A stretch of DNA of 64,000 nucleotides from Lamellibrachia satsuma. Taxonomy: Eukaryota; Annelida; Polychaeta; Sabellida; Siboglinidae. This document shows, one piece after another, positions 1 to 9,627 of the stretch. Below the pieces are notes generated by a model. It saw only the letters and a list, made by a program, of their open reading frames with translations. It had not been told where the DNA came from and ran no database searches. Location: the NCBI GenBank assembly GCA_033239005.1, contig BSQZ01000001.1, forward strand, positions 16,876,500 to 16,940,499, given 5' to 3'. Made by a program: the position numbers and the translations under genes. Position 1 is the first letter of the stretch. Each line of letters opens with the position of its first letter.

Positions 1-176
1 CCGGCTACTGTTACAGGGTTCAGAGATTACAAACATTTCGGCGTTCATTCTGCATTAATTTTATATAACAGCTGCCAACAGTCATGAATAGAATATATCC
101 ACTGGTAATATTAACCGTTAATAGTGGTTCAAAGTTGAAATGTCGTCAACAAGCACGGTCGTTTGGCAATGTTTAC

Positions 177-294
177 ATCTGATCGCATTCAACCAGAGTT
201 CTCTTCGTTTTTCCTCTTTTGGGATGCGATGAAACGACAATGAGCCGCCCACACAGCTGCTCGTACATCCCACAACAACACAGGACACAACCAT
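177..294 (-). CDS. THAP-domain protein, first coding exon (partial gene)
   Basis: The reading frame starts MVVSC and continues CVVVGC, then SFHRIPKEEKRRELW and LNAIR. This is the N-terminal half of a THAP (C2CH zinc-dependent DNA-binding) domain, whose members typically start M-V-x-x-C and carry the 'sFHrfP ... W' core. The ATG at 294 was chosen over an upstream in-frame ATG at 315 because it gives the family's usual N-terminus. After 'LNAIR' a donor (GTAAAC) falls at 176-175 in phase 1. The second C and H of the zinc site must therefore lie in a later exon, to the left of the window. The protein is probably a nuclear DNA-binding factor or THAP-derived transposase relative; its C-terminal part is not visible, so no specific function can be given. 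Confidence 0.6.
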
Positions 295-659
295 GATTTC
301 GAAGGTGTGTGTCAAAAGGCATAAAAGTACTCCCTAAACTGAGGTATACATGTATGTTCGGTGCAAATGCCCCTGTTTTTGGCAATTTTCTCTCGCTGTC
401 CGTATAAAAATTTTGTTCTCTCTCTTTGTGCCCCAATTAAACTTGATAATTCTCTCTTTCATCGAAGAGGAAATTTCCCAATGAAAACGTTCCGCTCGCG
501 GGCTTACCTTACACTTGTAGATATTAGATCTCAGAGCTGAAAAATGGCGGCAAGTGATGTTGGACAGTCGAGAGCTGACACACAAAAAAATAAAACGAAA
601 AGCTAATCGCTTTGATAACCTCGCAGACACGAACACAGAGGTTGACATGTATCCATGCA
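295..659. other. Flank upstream of the THAP exon, no gene seen
   Basis: Short open frames on both strands show no recognisable domain. The segment probably holds the 5' flank of the THAP gene and the ill-defined 5' boundary of the adjacent LINE. Confidence 0.3.
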
Positions 660-678
660 AGTGCAGGTCGAAAAGGCG

Positions 679-1645
679 ATGAGTGACGCTCTGAAAAACG
701 TCAGGTTATGCGACTCGGCGAAAGGCACAAAACTTAAAACGAATGGCGACAACAATGCTATCGATATCTGCCGCAACATCGCCCAGGTCATCACTGCCAT
801 GGAGCGGTTGCTTGTTAAAGCGGTATAGTTAACGCGACATAAACTGCAGTTGCACAGATTTGGTGAATCGAATGCTAAACAAAGTGAACTAAACAAATTG
901 AAAAATGAGGTCCAACTCCTGAAATTTTAATTAGATCGCCAGAACCAATACAGCCGCATAGAATCGGTAAGGATTTCCGGCATCCCAGAGACGGAAGGGG
1001 AAAACGTTAATGACTTAGTGAAGAAACTGGCTGTATACATCGGTGTCTCTGACGCTGGATGACATCAGTGTCAGCCACCAACTCCCATGACGACCGGGTA
1101 CCGCTATGCCTATCATCGTCAATTTCTTTCGGCGTGATCCCAGGACAACCTTGAAGAGCAAGAGACGACTACGAGATATCGACAGAAAGGGCGTCTTCCT
1201 CAACGACGACCTCACACCTTTCCGCGCAAAGTTGACAAGAGTGCTGAGAAACGATCCAACGATTGGCAACGTGTGGACCATCGAAGATACGTTCAGATGC
1301 AAATTATCATTAGAAGAACTTGATTATTACTCACGTGTTGAGGATGAATGGTTTTGCATGAAGTGCATTTCTAACATGTTTCCGTTTAGCCAGACTAGTG
1401 ACGACGAACTGACACTGCCACTGGGTACTGATGATAACCTAGCTGATTTATATGACAATTGCACAAGTTTAAACTTTAAACCTTTTAGGTTTACTGATAA
1501 TAAGGAATATTTTCTGAGTGACAAAGCCGATCCAGATGACAATTTATATAAACATTTGTCCATGAACAGTTTATTTTATACAGAAGAACAATTCAAAGAC
1601 AAATTCGCAGTATCAACTGAATTATTTACTATAACTTCTCTATAA
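679..1645 (+). pseudogene. LINE ORF1 remnant (nucleic-acid-binding type)
   Basis: An ATG at 679 opens a broken frame. It includes 'LDRQNQYSRIESVRISGIPE' (about 930-990), a segment typical of LINE ORF1 RNA-binding/RRM regions. After a frame change at about 1100 an open stretch runs to 1645 and contains 'FLNDDLTPFRAKLTRVLRND', also typical of LINE ORF1 or its junction with the endonuclease. ORF1 proteins bind element RNA and act as chaperones. The gene is broken by at least three stops or frameshifts between 826 and 1100. Confidence 0.55.
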
Positions 1646-4145
1646 TACATTTCAACTGCCGAAGTTTAGCAAGTAACTTTAGTAAGCTGAAAGACAGCGT
1701 TAAAGCCTTGGGCTTGCAATTTGATGTAATTGCCTTATGATTATCAGACAGACCTGGCTGAGCGATAATGACAGTGATAATTTTAACATAAATGGTTACA
1801 CAACTTTTACATGCTCAAGAATGGATTAAAAGGGAGGTGGAGATGCATTATATATCAATGACTCATTTCAACATAAATACTTACCGGATAAGTTTAAATG
1901 CATTGATAATTGTGCAGAGGTATAGTATATGTAGAAATCACTCTTAAAATGGCAAAAAAGTAATAACATGTTGCATATATCGTGCACCAAACACAGAACT
2001 GGATCAATTGAGCGAGTTCATAAATAACGTTTGTAGAAACTTTCGTAATGAGACGGTTTATATGTGTGGCGATTTTAATGTTGATCTCCTACAGTATGAT
2101 AAACATAATGCTACAAATAATTAACTTCTTTGACCAATTGTCCAGTTTTGGATTACACCCTTTGATAACAAGACCTACTAGAATCACAAGTCACTCCAAC
2201 ACTCTGATAGATAATATATTCACAACCAGCCTATCGAATATACAGAGTGGGTTGATAATAAATGATATAAGCGATCATTTGCCCATCTTCCAAATAACAG
2301 AAACATCCACAATAAGCGCAGCAACGTAACCTACAACAACAGGAGAATAGTGAATGTGATGTATAATACATTTACTGAAAAGTTGACAAAAATATACAGC
2401 ATATCCTTTCATTAAAACAAGCTTGCAAGAAAAAAATCTACTGTATAGGCAGTTTTTAAAGAACAGATCAATTGCAAGTGAAGAAAAAAATATATAAGAA
2501 CAAACTGACAGGCATACTAAGGTATTGTGAAAAACAACACTACACAGAACTTTTAGAAAAAAACAAGGGAAACATAAAAGAAACATGGAAAATACTAAAT
2601 AGTGTAATTAAAAAAAAACTAAGGGAATAACATACCCTGCTGAATTTAGTAACAATGGAACCACAATTAGTGGCAACAAAAATATTGCAAACAGTTTCAA
2701 TAATTTTTTTGTAAATGTAGGGCCATCTTTGGCAAATAATATTCCTAGAAGCAATGATGTCTTCGCAAGATACTTATCCGATAAGGTTGAGGATACATTT
2801 TTTCTAAAGCCTGTAACTGAAGAAGAAATTATAAAGCTGGTGAATAACACAAAAATAAAAAGATCATGATGATATAGATATGTGCCTAGTTAAGAAAATA
2901 ATACCTCACCTAGTAACACCCCTAGAACATATTTTTAACACCTCGTTACAGAAGGGGGCTTTCCCAGAAGGTATGAAATTGCCTCGGGTTCTACTGTTAT
3001 TTAAAAATGGTGATATGAATGATTTTACTAATTACAGGCCTATATCTTTACTATCACAGTTTTCAAAAATTCTAGGAAAGATCTTTCACAACAGGATGAT
3101 GTCATTTATAGATGACAAACAAATAATTTATTATTGTGTAAAAGCCAATATGGGTTTAGAAAAAATATGTCCACATCACTGGCAATATTGGAGCTTGTTG
3201 AAGAAATTACTACTGAGGATTGTAAGTCTACTGTGGGTGTCTTCATTGATCTGAAAAAGGCTTTTGATACGGTTGACCACAACATTCTCATAAATAAACT
3301 TGAGCATTATGGAATAAGAGGAATAGCAAATATGTGGATCTGCAGCTATCTTATGAATAGAATTCAATATGTTTGTATTAATGACACTAATTCTGATTAC
3401 ATGAATGTCACTTGTGGGGTACCACAAGGATCTATACTGGGTCCAGCTTTGTTTATCATATATATTAACGATATGTGTAATGTGTCATGTTAATGAAATC
3501 GATTGTATTTGATGATACTAATTTCTTTTACTCAGGAAAGGATTTGACAGAAGTGTGTAAAACAGTATCAAAAGAATTGGACAAATTATGCAGATGGTTT
3601 CAAGTTAATAAGCTGTCTTTAAATATTGCCAAAACCAATTTTAAGGTATTCCGTAACAAAATGTGTGAAAACAATCACTTGGTCAGTATAAATGTTATGT
3701 ACATTAATAGAGTGTATGTTACAAAATTTCTTGGTGTACACATTGACTGCCACTTGAATTGGAGTGAACATATCAACCTCATAAAAAATAAAATTGTTAA
3801 GAATGTATCTGTAATGTATAGGGTTAAACACTTATTGAATAGTTCTGCATTAATTGTACTCTTTATACTGTACTCTCATATTGCCATACTTAAATTATTA
3901 TTGTGAAATTTGGGGCAACACCTATGAGAGTCGAATATGACCTTTGCATATTATTCAGAAAAGAGCTGTTATACAGTCACTATCACAACATCCGTATGAA
4001 AAATTGCAATTTCAAAATAAGATTTAGTAGGACTACTAAAAAAGCTGAATGTATTAGTGTAAAAGGACCAAAGATGTGGAATGACCTTCCTGCTGATATT
4101 AAGTTGTACAATTCGATTTATAAATTTAATTTTTTTTACAAATAA
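1640..4145 (+). pseudogene. LINE ORF2 remnant (endonuclease + reverse transcriptase)
   Basis: Endonuclease traces are 'HFNCRSL' (about 1648), 'YMCGDFNVDLLQYD' (about 2060) and 'SHSNTLIDNIF ... DISDHLPIF' (2190-2290), the last being the SDH catalytic motif of the apurinic-like endonuclease. Reverse transcriptase traces are 'NYRPISLLSQFSKIL' (about 3035), 'QYGFRKNMST' (3140), 'FIDLKKAFDTVDHNIL' (motif A, 3240) and 'GVPQGSILGPALF' (motif B, 3415). The catalytic motif C reads FDDTN (3508) instead of FADDTN. Frame changes at about 3150 and 3485 and earlier stops make it non-functional. Confidence 0.8.
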
Positions 4146-4678
4146 GCCTATTACTCTTGCATAGATATGAAATATGAATTAATTGCATTAGTGTCATGGT
4201 TACGTGTGATATATGTATATTATTTTATTTTCGTATCAAATTAGGCACTTCAACAAGATGCGCTGCATCGGTCGTTCCGCGCGCACGAAAATCCGTTCAC
4301 GATTTAACGCTGTTACGATTACCGAAATCTCGTTAACGTTTTGTTTCGCCGTGTGTTTTATCGGCTGCTTCCGTTCATTTTCGTCAGCTTTGACGGCACC
4401 TTTGAAAGCGGTAAGTTAACTTTCGTGTCGTGTTTTTCTTATCGAAATTGGACCAAGATAAAGCTTACAAAATGTCAGTTAGACTTCATAGGTATATTTC
4501 AAATGCAAGTAGCACAACTTCATCGAATTCCTCAGAATATTTCAGTGTTGTGGTTGCCTTCTATAGGTCGAAGTTAGTATGTGGGGAAATATCTTCTTTC
4601 CGCGCGAACGCGAAATGTGGTTTTAGTCAACCGCAACATTGTGAAGATTTACGAATCTGTGTCTGTGACAGTGAGAAC
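4146..4678 (+). other. Possible host exon region interrupted by the LTR element
   Basis: The segment is GC-richer and CpG-rich (4255-4400), and a good donor-like GTAAGT lies at about 4411. An ATG at 4472 opens a frame that runs to the LTR boundary. If the LTR element and one target copy are removed, the frame continues into 9260 onward and stops about 18 codons later. No homology was recognised, so a gene here is only a possibility. Confidence 0.2.
4674..4678. repeat. Target site duplication (left), AGAAC
   Basis: AGAAC sits directly before the left LTR and is repeated at 9255-9259 directly after the right LTR. A 5-bp duplication is the usual size for Ty3/Gypsy integration. Confidence 0.9.
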
Positions 4679-4869
4679 TGTAATGTTGCGTGTATGTGTC
4701 GTAAGATAACACTTTTATGGAAGAACCAGAAATACCAACATGGCGTTTAGACCCGTATTTATTCGACCTCCATATATGGTCATCGTACACAACAACAGGA
4801 AGTCGTGGTGCTTTACAGCAGTGTTCCAAGTGCAGCAATGTCTTGCTGGCAGTTAGTGATAACACTACA
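4679..4869 (-). repeat. LTR (3' LTR in element sense)
   Basis: The 191-bp terminal repeat begins TG and ends CA on either strand. It matches 9064-9254 with two visible differences (positions about 4695 and 4744 of the left copy). A polypurine tract borders it on the internal side. Confidence 0.92.
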
Positions 4870-4882
4870 TCTCCCTTTTCTT
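4870..4882 (-). promoter_or_regulatory. Polypurine tract (plus-strand primer site)
   Basis: Read on the minus strand the bases are AAGAAAAGGGAGA, ending directly at the LTR. Purine runs in this position prime plus-strand synthesis in LTR elements. This is the main evidence that the LTR pair is oriented on the minus strand. Confidence 0.8.
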
Positions 4883-5027
4883 GGTCGATGAGATGTCTAC
4901 TAAATCATAATCTAACTATGGGGCAGAGGTTTCAAGTACGTGACCCCAGAATACTGTATTTACCACAGTACTTCCCTAAATGGCTACTGCGTAGCATTGT
5001 ACGATTACAGTGTCATTACACGAATCA

Positions 5028-5703
5028 TAAGTTCAAACGACTTGGCGGATTGACCAATCGTCCCGATCTTGTTCTCATCACGCCTGGAGACTCTTGTGTT
5101 GTCGACGGCATTGTCGTGTCGGTACTCCGGCTAGGAGTTGCAGAAAGATTTCCTGGCTCCTCTGGCACGATAGGCGTGGGAGACGGGTTATCGTGTTGAT
5201 GATTCTCCGCCGAGACTAGAGCAGACCTATTGCGTCTTATGGTGCCTTTGGCTTTGGGTGTCTTTATCAGATATGAGCGTGGTTGTGGAGCTCGTTGTAC
5301 AACTGTACCGTAGCGATCTTGATCGCGGACCCAAATGTTGTCACCTGGCAATAGGTAGGTAGATCTCTTGCTCTGTGGCGGTTGTTGAACTGTCGTTGTT
5401 GACTCTCTCTGTGAGCATCTTCTCTCTCCTTTGCCTTCTGTATATCTCTTTCCTGTACTCCTGGCTGAAGAGTGCTTGGGATAACGGGTAGCCGAGTTCG
5501 CAGGCGGCATCCCGTCAGCAATTGGCTTGGGCTCAGACCGTTCAGTAACGGTGTCGTGCGCTGTGTCAAGAGAGCGAGGTAAGGATCGTCATTTTTCTTC
5601 AGGATCTCCTTCAGAGTCCTGACTGCTCGTTCCGCTTCGCCGTTGGCCTGCGGATATCTTGGCGAACTTGTTGTGTGTGTAAAGCTGTAAGACTTTGCAA
5701 ATT
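5028..5703 (-). pseudogene. Gypsy integrase C-terminal half, in LTR-consistent orientation
   Basis: On the minus strand it starts abruptly with 'FAKSYSFTHTTSSPRYPQAN' followed by GEAERAV, the conserved end of the integrase core including the catalytic E region. It continues through 'LLPGDNIWVRD' to a tail ending near 'RTRSGRLVNPPSRLNL' and a stop at about 5025. A frameshift at about 5350 separates the two halves. The N-terminal zinc finger and most of the core are absent here; they are found in the opposite direction at 8610-8844. The abrupt start lies next to the primer binding site at 5704. Confidence 0.8.
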
Positions 5704-5715
5704 TGGTGGCAGCGG
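5704..5715 (+). promoter_or_regulatory. Primer binding site for tRNA-Leu (inverted block)
   Basis: TGGTGGCAGCGG is the complement of the last 12 nt (including CCA) of the tRNA-Leu fragment at 9022-9063. It stands 29 nt before the gag ATG and is in the same direction as gag-pol, as a normal PBS would be. No LTR precedes it; inverted integrase sequence does. Confidence 0.8.
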
Positions 5716-5744
5716 TATAAAACGAACACACAACCTTCAGAGAC

Positions 5745-6610
5745 ATGGCAGACGCCGACCAGCCGGTACAGTACGCACAACCGCATCAGCCGGTACAGCA
5801 CGCACAACCGCACTTCAACCCCGTCCAGGTACCTCTACCAGACAGGTTCAATTTTACCTCGCCTGACACATGGCCAGCGTGGATCAGACGTTTCGACCGA
5901 TTCAGAATCGCGTCAGGTCTATCAAACCGCCAAGCGACGGACCAAATTAGCACTTTGGTGTACGCTATGGGAGATCAAGCTGAGGACATTTTGAACACAT
6001 TACATGTCCCAGACGATGCGAATTACGACCAGTTGAAGGAGTCACTGAACACATATTTCGGGGTTCGTCGAAACCTGATCACTGAACGAGCAAAGTTCAA
6101 CAGACGCGTGCAACAGCCGGGTGAATCTATGGATGTGTTCATTCAGGATTTATATCGATTGGCTGAACATTGCGATTACGGTGCCCTGAGAGAGCAGCTA
6201 ATCCGGGACCGCATCGTAGTCTGGGTGATTGATGACGCGCTCTCCGACCGACTGCAGGCGCAGGCCGACTTGACACTCGATCAATCAGTACAGGTCAGTC
6301 GGCAAGCCGAGGCCCGAAAGCAGCAGCGAAATGTCGTACGCGGGGACACGAAACCAAACCCGGCGGCTATCGAATTCGTAAAGAGGGGTCAACAGTCAAC
6401 GACGATGGCTAATGCAGCCACGGCCAGAAACCACGGTGGGAAGTGTAAGTGGTGTGGCCAACAACAGCATGACAGGAAGGTCTGTCCTGCGAGACAAGCC
6501 ACATGTCACAACTGTCAGAAAGTTGGCCATTTCAGGTCAGTTTGTCGGAGCCGGCCAGTAACGAAGCCGCGTGGTAAATCGCACGCGCACAGCGTCGGCG
6601 ATGTTTTCCT
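5745..6610 (+). pseudogene. Gypsy gag (capsid + nucleocapsid), inverted relative to the LTRs
   Basis: ATG at 5745 starts a Q/P-rich N-terminus followed by a capsid-like region ('WPAWIRRFDRFRIASGL ... VYAMGDQAEDIL ... LNTYFG ... FNRRVQQPGESMDVFI'). Two CCHC zinc knuckles follow: CKWCGQQQHDRKVC (from about 6444) and CHNCQKVGHFRSVC (ending about 6546), both with C-x2-C-x4-H-x4-C spacing. The protein packages element RNA in particles. The frame is open and continuous with the protease. It has no adjacent promoter because the LTRs face the other way. Confidence 0.85.
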
Positions 6611-8844
6611 GGGGGAAATTGGAAACCAGGACGGCAGTATCTGGACAGCTGACATTACGGTAAATCACACCAACAGGGTCACGTTCAAGCTGGACACGGG
6701 CGCAGCTGTATCGGTACTGTCCGATAGAGTACCCATGTTACAACACCGGAAACATATACCCGCTGAAAATACACTGAGGGTCCAGGAGGCATCAAGCTTC
6801 GTGTGTTGGGAACGCTGGTTGCGAAGTTGCAGTACAAGAACAAGACATGCAGCGAAACGTTATACGTTATCGAAAACCAGCCAACTTCTCTCCTAGGTCG
6901 TGACGCTTGTTTGCAGCTCAACCTAATCAAACTCATAGTAGATGAGGTAGCTGTACACAAGGACTTTCCACACTTGTTTCACGGCCTTGGAAAGCTGAAG
7001 ATGCAACACCATATCAATCTTCGAGACAACACACGGCCGATATGCTTGTATGCTCCGTGCAAAGTACCACATCCATTGCTTCCGAGAGTCGAAGAAGAGC
7101 TCCGAAGAATGGAACAACAAGGGGTCATCTCCAAAGTGATCCAGCCAACAGATTGGTGCTCCGGAATGGTTGTTGTGCCGAAGGCAAACGGCAGGGTGAG
7201 GATTTGTGTTGACCTTACCCATCTGAACAAGGCGGTCAAGCGAGAAATACATCCGATGTCATCAGTCAATGAAAGCTTGGCAAAGCTGGGAAAAGCATCG
7301 GTGTTCTCGAAGCTCGACGCGAATAGTGGCTTCTGGCAATTGCCATTGGATGAAGAGTCAAAACTGCTGACCACATTCATCACACCACAAGGGAGGTTCG
7401 CCTTCAACAGAATCCCATTCGGTATCTCATCAGCACCAGAAATCTTCACTCGCACGATTTCTGTGATCCTACAGGGACTCGACGGTGTCATATGTCACAT
7501 GGATGACATCCTGGTGTTCGCATCAAATGAAGCCGAACATGATGACCGACTGTGGAAGGTTCTGCAATGACTCCAAGGGGCAGGACTGACACTTAACGAG
7601 AAGTGTGAGTTTGGCAAGAAGTCTATACGCTTCCTGGGTCACGTCATTGACGGAACAGGAGTTCATGCTGATGAACAGAAGCTGGAAGCCATCCAGAAAT
7701 TCCCAGCACCAACCAACACAACAGAACTGAGGAGGTTCACAGGAATGGTCAATCAACTGGGTAAATTTGTGCCGAACTTAGCACAACTCACAGCGCCTAT
7801 CTGCTATCTCCTCAAGGCAGATGTCAACTGGCAGTGGAGTCCTGTACAAGCTGAAGCGTTTGAGAGAGTCAAACAAGCATTGACGTCTCCTACTGCACTC
7901 GCTCGCTATGAACCACAGCGATCAACGATTATCGCTGCTGATGCATCCGGCCATGGTCTCGGGGCTGTACTCATGCAAGTCCAAGACAATGGCGAACGAA
8001 GGCCAGTGTGCTTTGCTTCAAGAGCACTTACTGCAGTAGAACAGCGATACGCTGTCATCGAGAAAGAAGCACTAGCTGCAACGTGGGCGTGTTGTAAGTT
8101 TTCAGACTATGTTCCGGGCATGACATTCACGCTAGAAACAGACCACAAACCGCTGGTCCCACTCTTGAGCTCTACTGACCTCGCCAAGATGCCTCCACGA
8201 ATTCAAAGGTTCCGTATGCGCATGATGCGATACAATCCGGAGGTACAGTACGTTCGAGGCCGTCTACACGTCTCTGCAGATGCATTGTCTCGTGCACCAG
8301 TTGGAAACCCATCTACTGCAGACATGCAACTCATCGAGGAAGTGAACACATTTGCAGACATGTCAAGCAATGCTCTACCCGCATCTGCAGTCAAACCAAC
8401 AGATCATGACGGCACAGAAAGAAGATGAAGTCTGCGCAGAGATTCGTCGGTATTGTCATGAAGGCTGGCCTGCTTTCATGCCACACACTCCTCTACTGAG
8501 ACCCTACTGGGAGAGTAGGAGCCATCTCGCAACGATCGGTGACTTACTGCAATACGACGAGCACATAGTCATCCCTCGTTGTATGCGATTAGAAACCCTC
8601 AAAATCATACACGAAGGACACCTTGGTATTTCCAAGTGTCGAGCGCGCGCAAACACGGCTGTCTGGTGGCCTGGTCTATCTAAAGAGATATACGAAATGG
8701 TCTCAACATGCCATACCTGTGCGAAGGTCCGCCCGGAGCCCAAGGAGACTCTGATGTCAGCCTCCTTCCCCTCTCGTCCATGGGAGAGTGTTGGAATGGA
8801 TCTGTTCGAGCTCAACGGAAAGCTCTATCTAGTCGTTGTTGACT
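6611..8844 (+). pseudogene. Gypsy pol (protease, RT, RNase H, integrase N-terminus), broken and inverted
   Basis: The protease active site is LDTGAAVS (about 6690). A frameshift at about 6785 precedes reverse transcriptase. RT covers 'RICVDLTHLNKAV', 'FSKLDANSGFWQLPL', 'IPFGISSAPEIF' and the catalytic HMDDIL (7496-7510). A nonsense codon TGA at 7568 cuts the frame within the thumb region. RNase H spans about 7930-8300 ('IAADASGHGLGAVL', 'ETDHKPLVPLL', 'VSADALSR'). A further frame change lies at about 8400. The integrase zinc finger is visible (HEGHLG ... CHTC, 8608-8730) and the core begins 'ESVGMDLFELNGKLYLVVVD'. The frame then runs directly into inverted integrase sequence at 8832-8844, so the core is incomplete. 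Confidence 0.87.
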
Positions 8845-9021
8845 CTCTCTGTGAGCATCTCTCTCCTTTGCCTTCTGTATATCTCTTTCCTGTACTCCTG
8901 GCTGAAAAGTGCTTGGGATAACGGGTAGCCGAGTTCGCAGGCGGCGTCCCATCAGCAATTGGCTTAGGCTCAGACCGTTCAGTAACGGTGTCGTGCGCTG
9001 TGTCAAGAGAGCGAGGTAAGG
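8832..9021 (-). repeat. Duplicated integrase C-terminal fragment
   Basis: About 190 bp repeat 5392-5584 in the same (minus) direction, with a 3-bp deletion and about four substitutions. One edge overlaps the plus-direction integrase in a 13-bp shared stretch (8832-8844). The other edge passes into tRNA-Leu sequence through a shared AAGG. Confidence 0.85.
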
Positions 9022-9063
9022 GCCTCTTCGGAGGCGCGGGTTCGAATCCCGCCGCTGCCACCA
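9022..9063 (+). other. Retro-copied tRNA-Leu 3' fragment with CCA end
   Basis: It contains the variable-arm hairpin CCTC-TTCG-GAGG, the T arm GCGGG-TTCGAAT-CCCGC, the acceptor 3' strand CGCTGCC, discriminator A and CCA. The CCA directly abuts the LTR at 9064. Discriminator A and the long variable arm point to tRNA-Leu rather than tRNA-Ser. CCA is added after transcription in eukaryotes, so this is a copy of a mature tRNA and not a piece of a tRNA gene. Retroviral-type elements normally copy only about 12-18 nt of the primer; here about 42 nt were copied. Confidence 0.85.
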
Positions 9064-9254
9064 TGTAATGTTGCGTGTGTGTGTCGTAAGATAACACTTT
9101 TATGGAAGAACCAGAAATACCAACATGACGTTTAGACCCGTATTTATTCGACCTCCATATATGGTCATCGTACACAACAACAGGAAGTCGTGGTGCTTTA
9201 CAGCAGTGTTCCAAGTGCAGCAATGTCTTGCTGGCAGTTAGTGATAACACTACA
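9064..9254 (-). repeat. LTR (5' LTR in element sense)
   Basis: The 191-bp repeat matches 4679-4869 and is followed by the target duplication AGAAC. On the minus strand it is followed inward by the sequence complementary to tRNA-Leu, as expected for a 5' LTR and PBS. Confidence 0.92.
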
Positions 9255-9259
9255 AGAAC
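9255..9259. repeat. Target site duplication (right), AGAAC
   Basis: It is identical to 4674-4678 and directly adjoins the right LTR. Confidence 0.9.
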
Positions 9260-9627
9260 GGGTCTCCAGAACGAAATTATGGCTTATTTACATTTCTCTG
9301 AATTGAATTCACTACAATTTCAAAGCCAATACAATATGTTTTACATGATATTATTACTGTTTATGTTGTGTGCATGGGCCTTGGATAAAGCCTAGAAAAA
9401 TAAAAAATAATAATAAAATTTTTCAATGATTTTAAAATTCGTAAAAAACTTTGTGCAACAGATTTATATTCTCAATTACAAGAACAATTAATTTTATTCA
9501 TTGAGTGCAAACTGACTGTTATTAATTATTTTATTCATTGAGTACAAACTAATTGTTAAGCCATTTTTTAGTTAAAATACTTGTAAAACAGTTACAATTA
9601 ATTATTGAATTACAACAAGACGTTTTG
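9260..9627 (+). other. AT-rich segment with LINE-like 3' tail
   Basis: Bases 9280-9420 resemble a LINE 3' end: a 'gcatgggccttggataaagc' stretch followed by an A-rich AAT-repeat tail. No ORF is present. The remaining bases to 9627 are AT-rich and contain a degenerate direct repeat around 9490 and 9535. Confidence 0.3.

Larger units (their letters stand above)
660..4240 (+). mobile_element. Decayed non-LTR retrotransposon (CR1/L2/Jockey-like), near full length
   Basis: In order on the + strand are ORF1-like fragments (679-1645), endonuclease fragments (about 1640-2330), a linker, a reverse transcriptase domain (about 2880-3900) and the LINE C-terminal domain (about 3960-4145, ending 'KGPKMWNDLPADIK'). 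Several frameshifts and stops break it, so it is dead. The clade is assigned from RT and endonuclease motifs by eye and needs a phylogeny. The 3' terminus near 4240 is approximate, and no target duplication was found. Confidence 0.8.
4679..9254 (-). mobile_element. Ty3/Gypsy-type LTR retrotransposon with internally inverted gag-pol block
   Basis: Two direct 191-bp LTRs (4679-4869, 9064-9254) differ at about 2 positions and are flanked by AGAAC on both sides. Orientation of the LTR pair is set by a polypurine tract next to the left LTR (minus strand 4882-4870) and by tRNA-Leu sequence ending CCA next to the right LTR. The element therefore reads on the minus strand. The PBS-gag-protease-RT-RNaseH-integrase block (5704-8844) lies in the opposite, plus direction. 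Integrase C-terminal sequence in the LTR-consistent minus direction sits at both ends of that block (5028-5703 and 8832-9021). The near identity of the LTRs implies a young insertion. The central part of integrase, between the first catalytic region and 'FAKSYSF', is missing, so the copy is defective. Confidence 0.92.

Noticed and set aside
5745..8844. A plus-strand LTR element with its own LTRs
   Set aside because: PPT and tRNA sequence place both LTRs on the minus strand; the gag-pol block is the inverted part.
9022..9063. A functional tRNA gene
   Set aside because: Only the 3' 42 nt are present, CCA is encoded, and it abuts an LTR; it is a retro-copied primer fragment.
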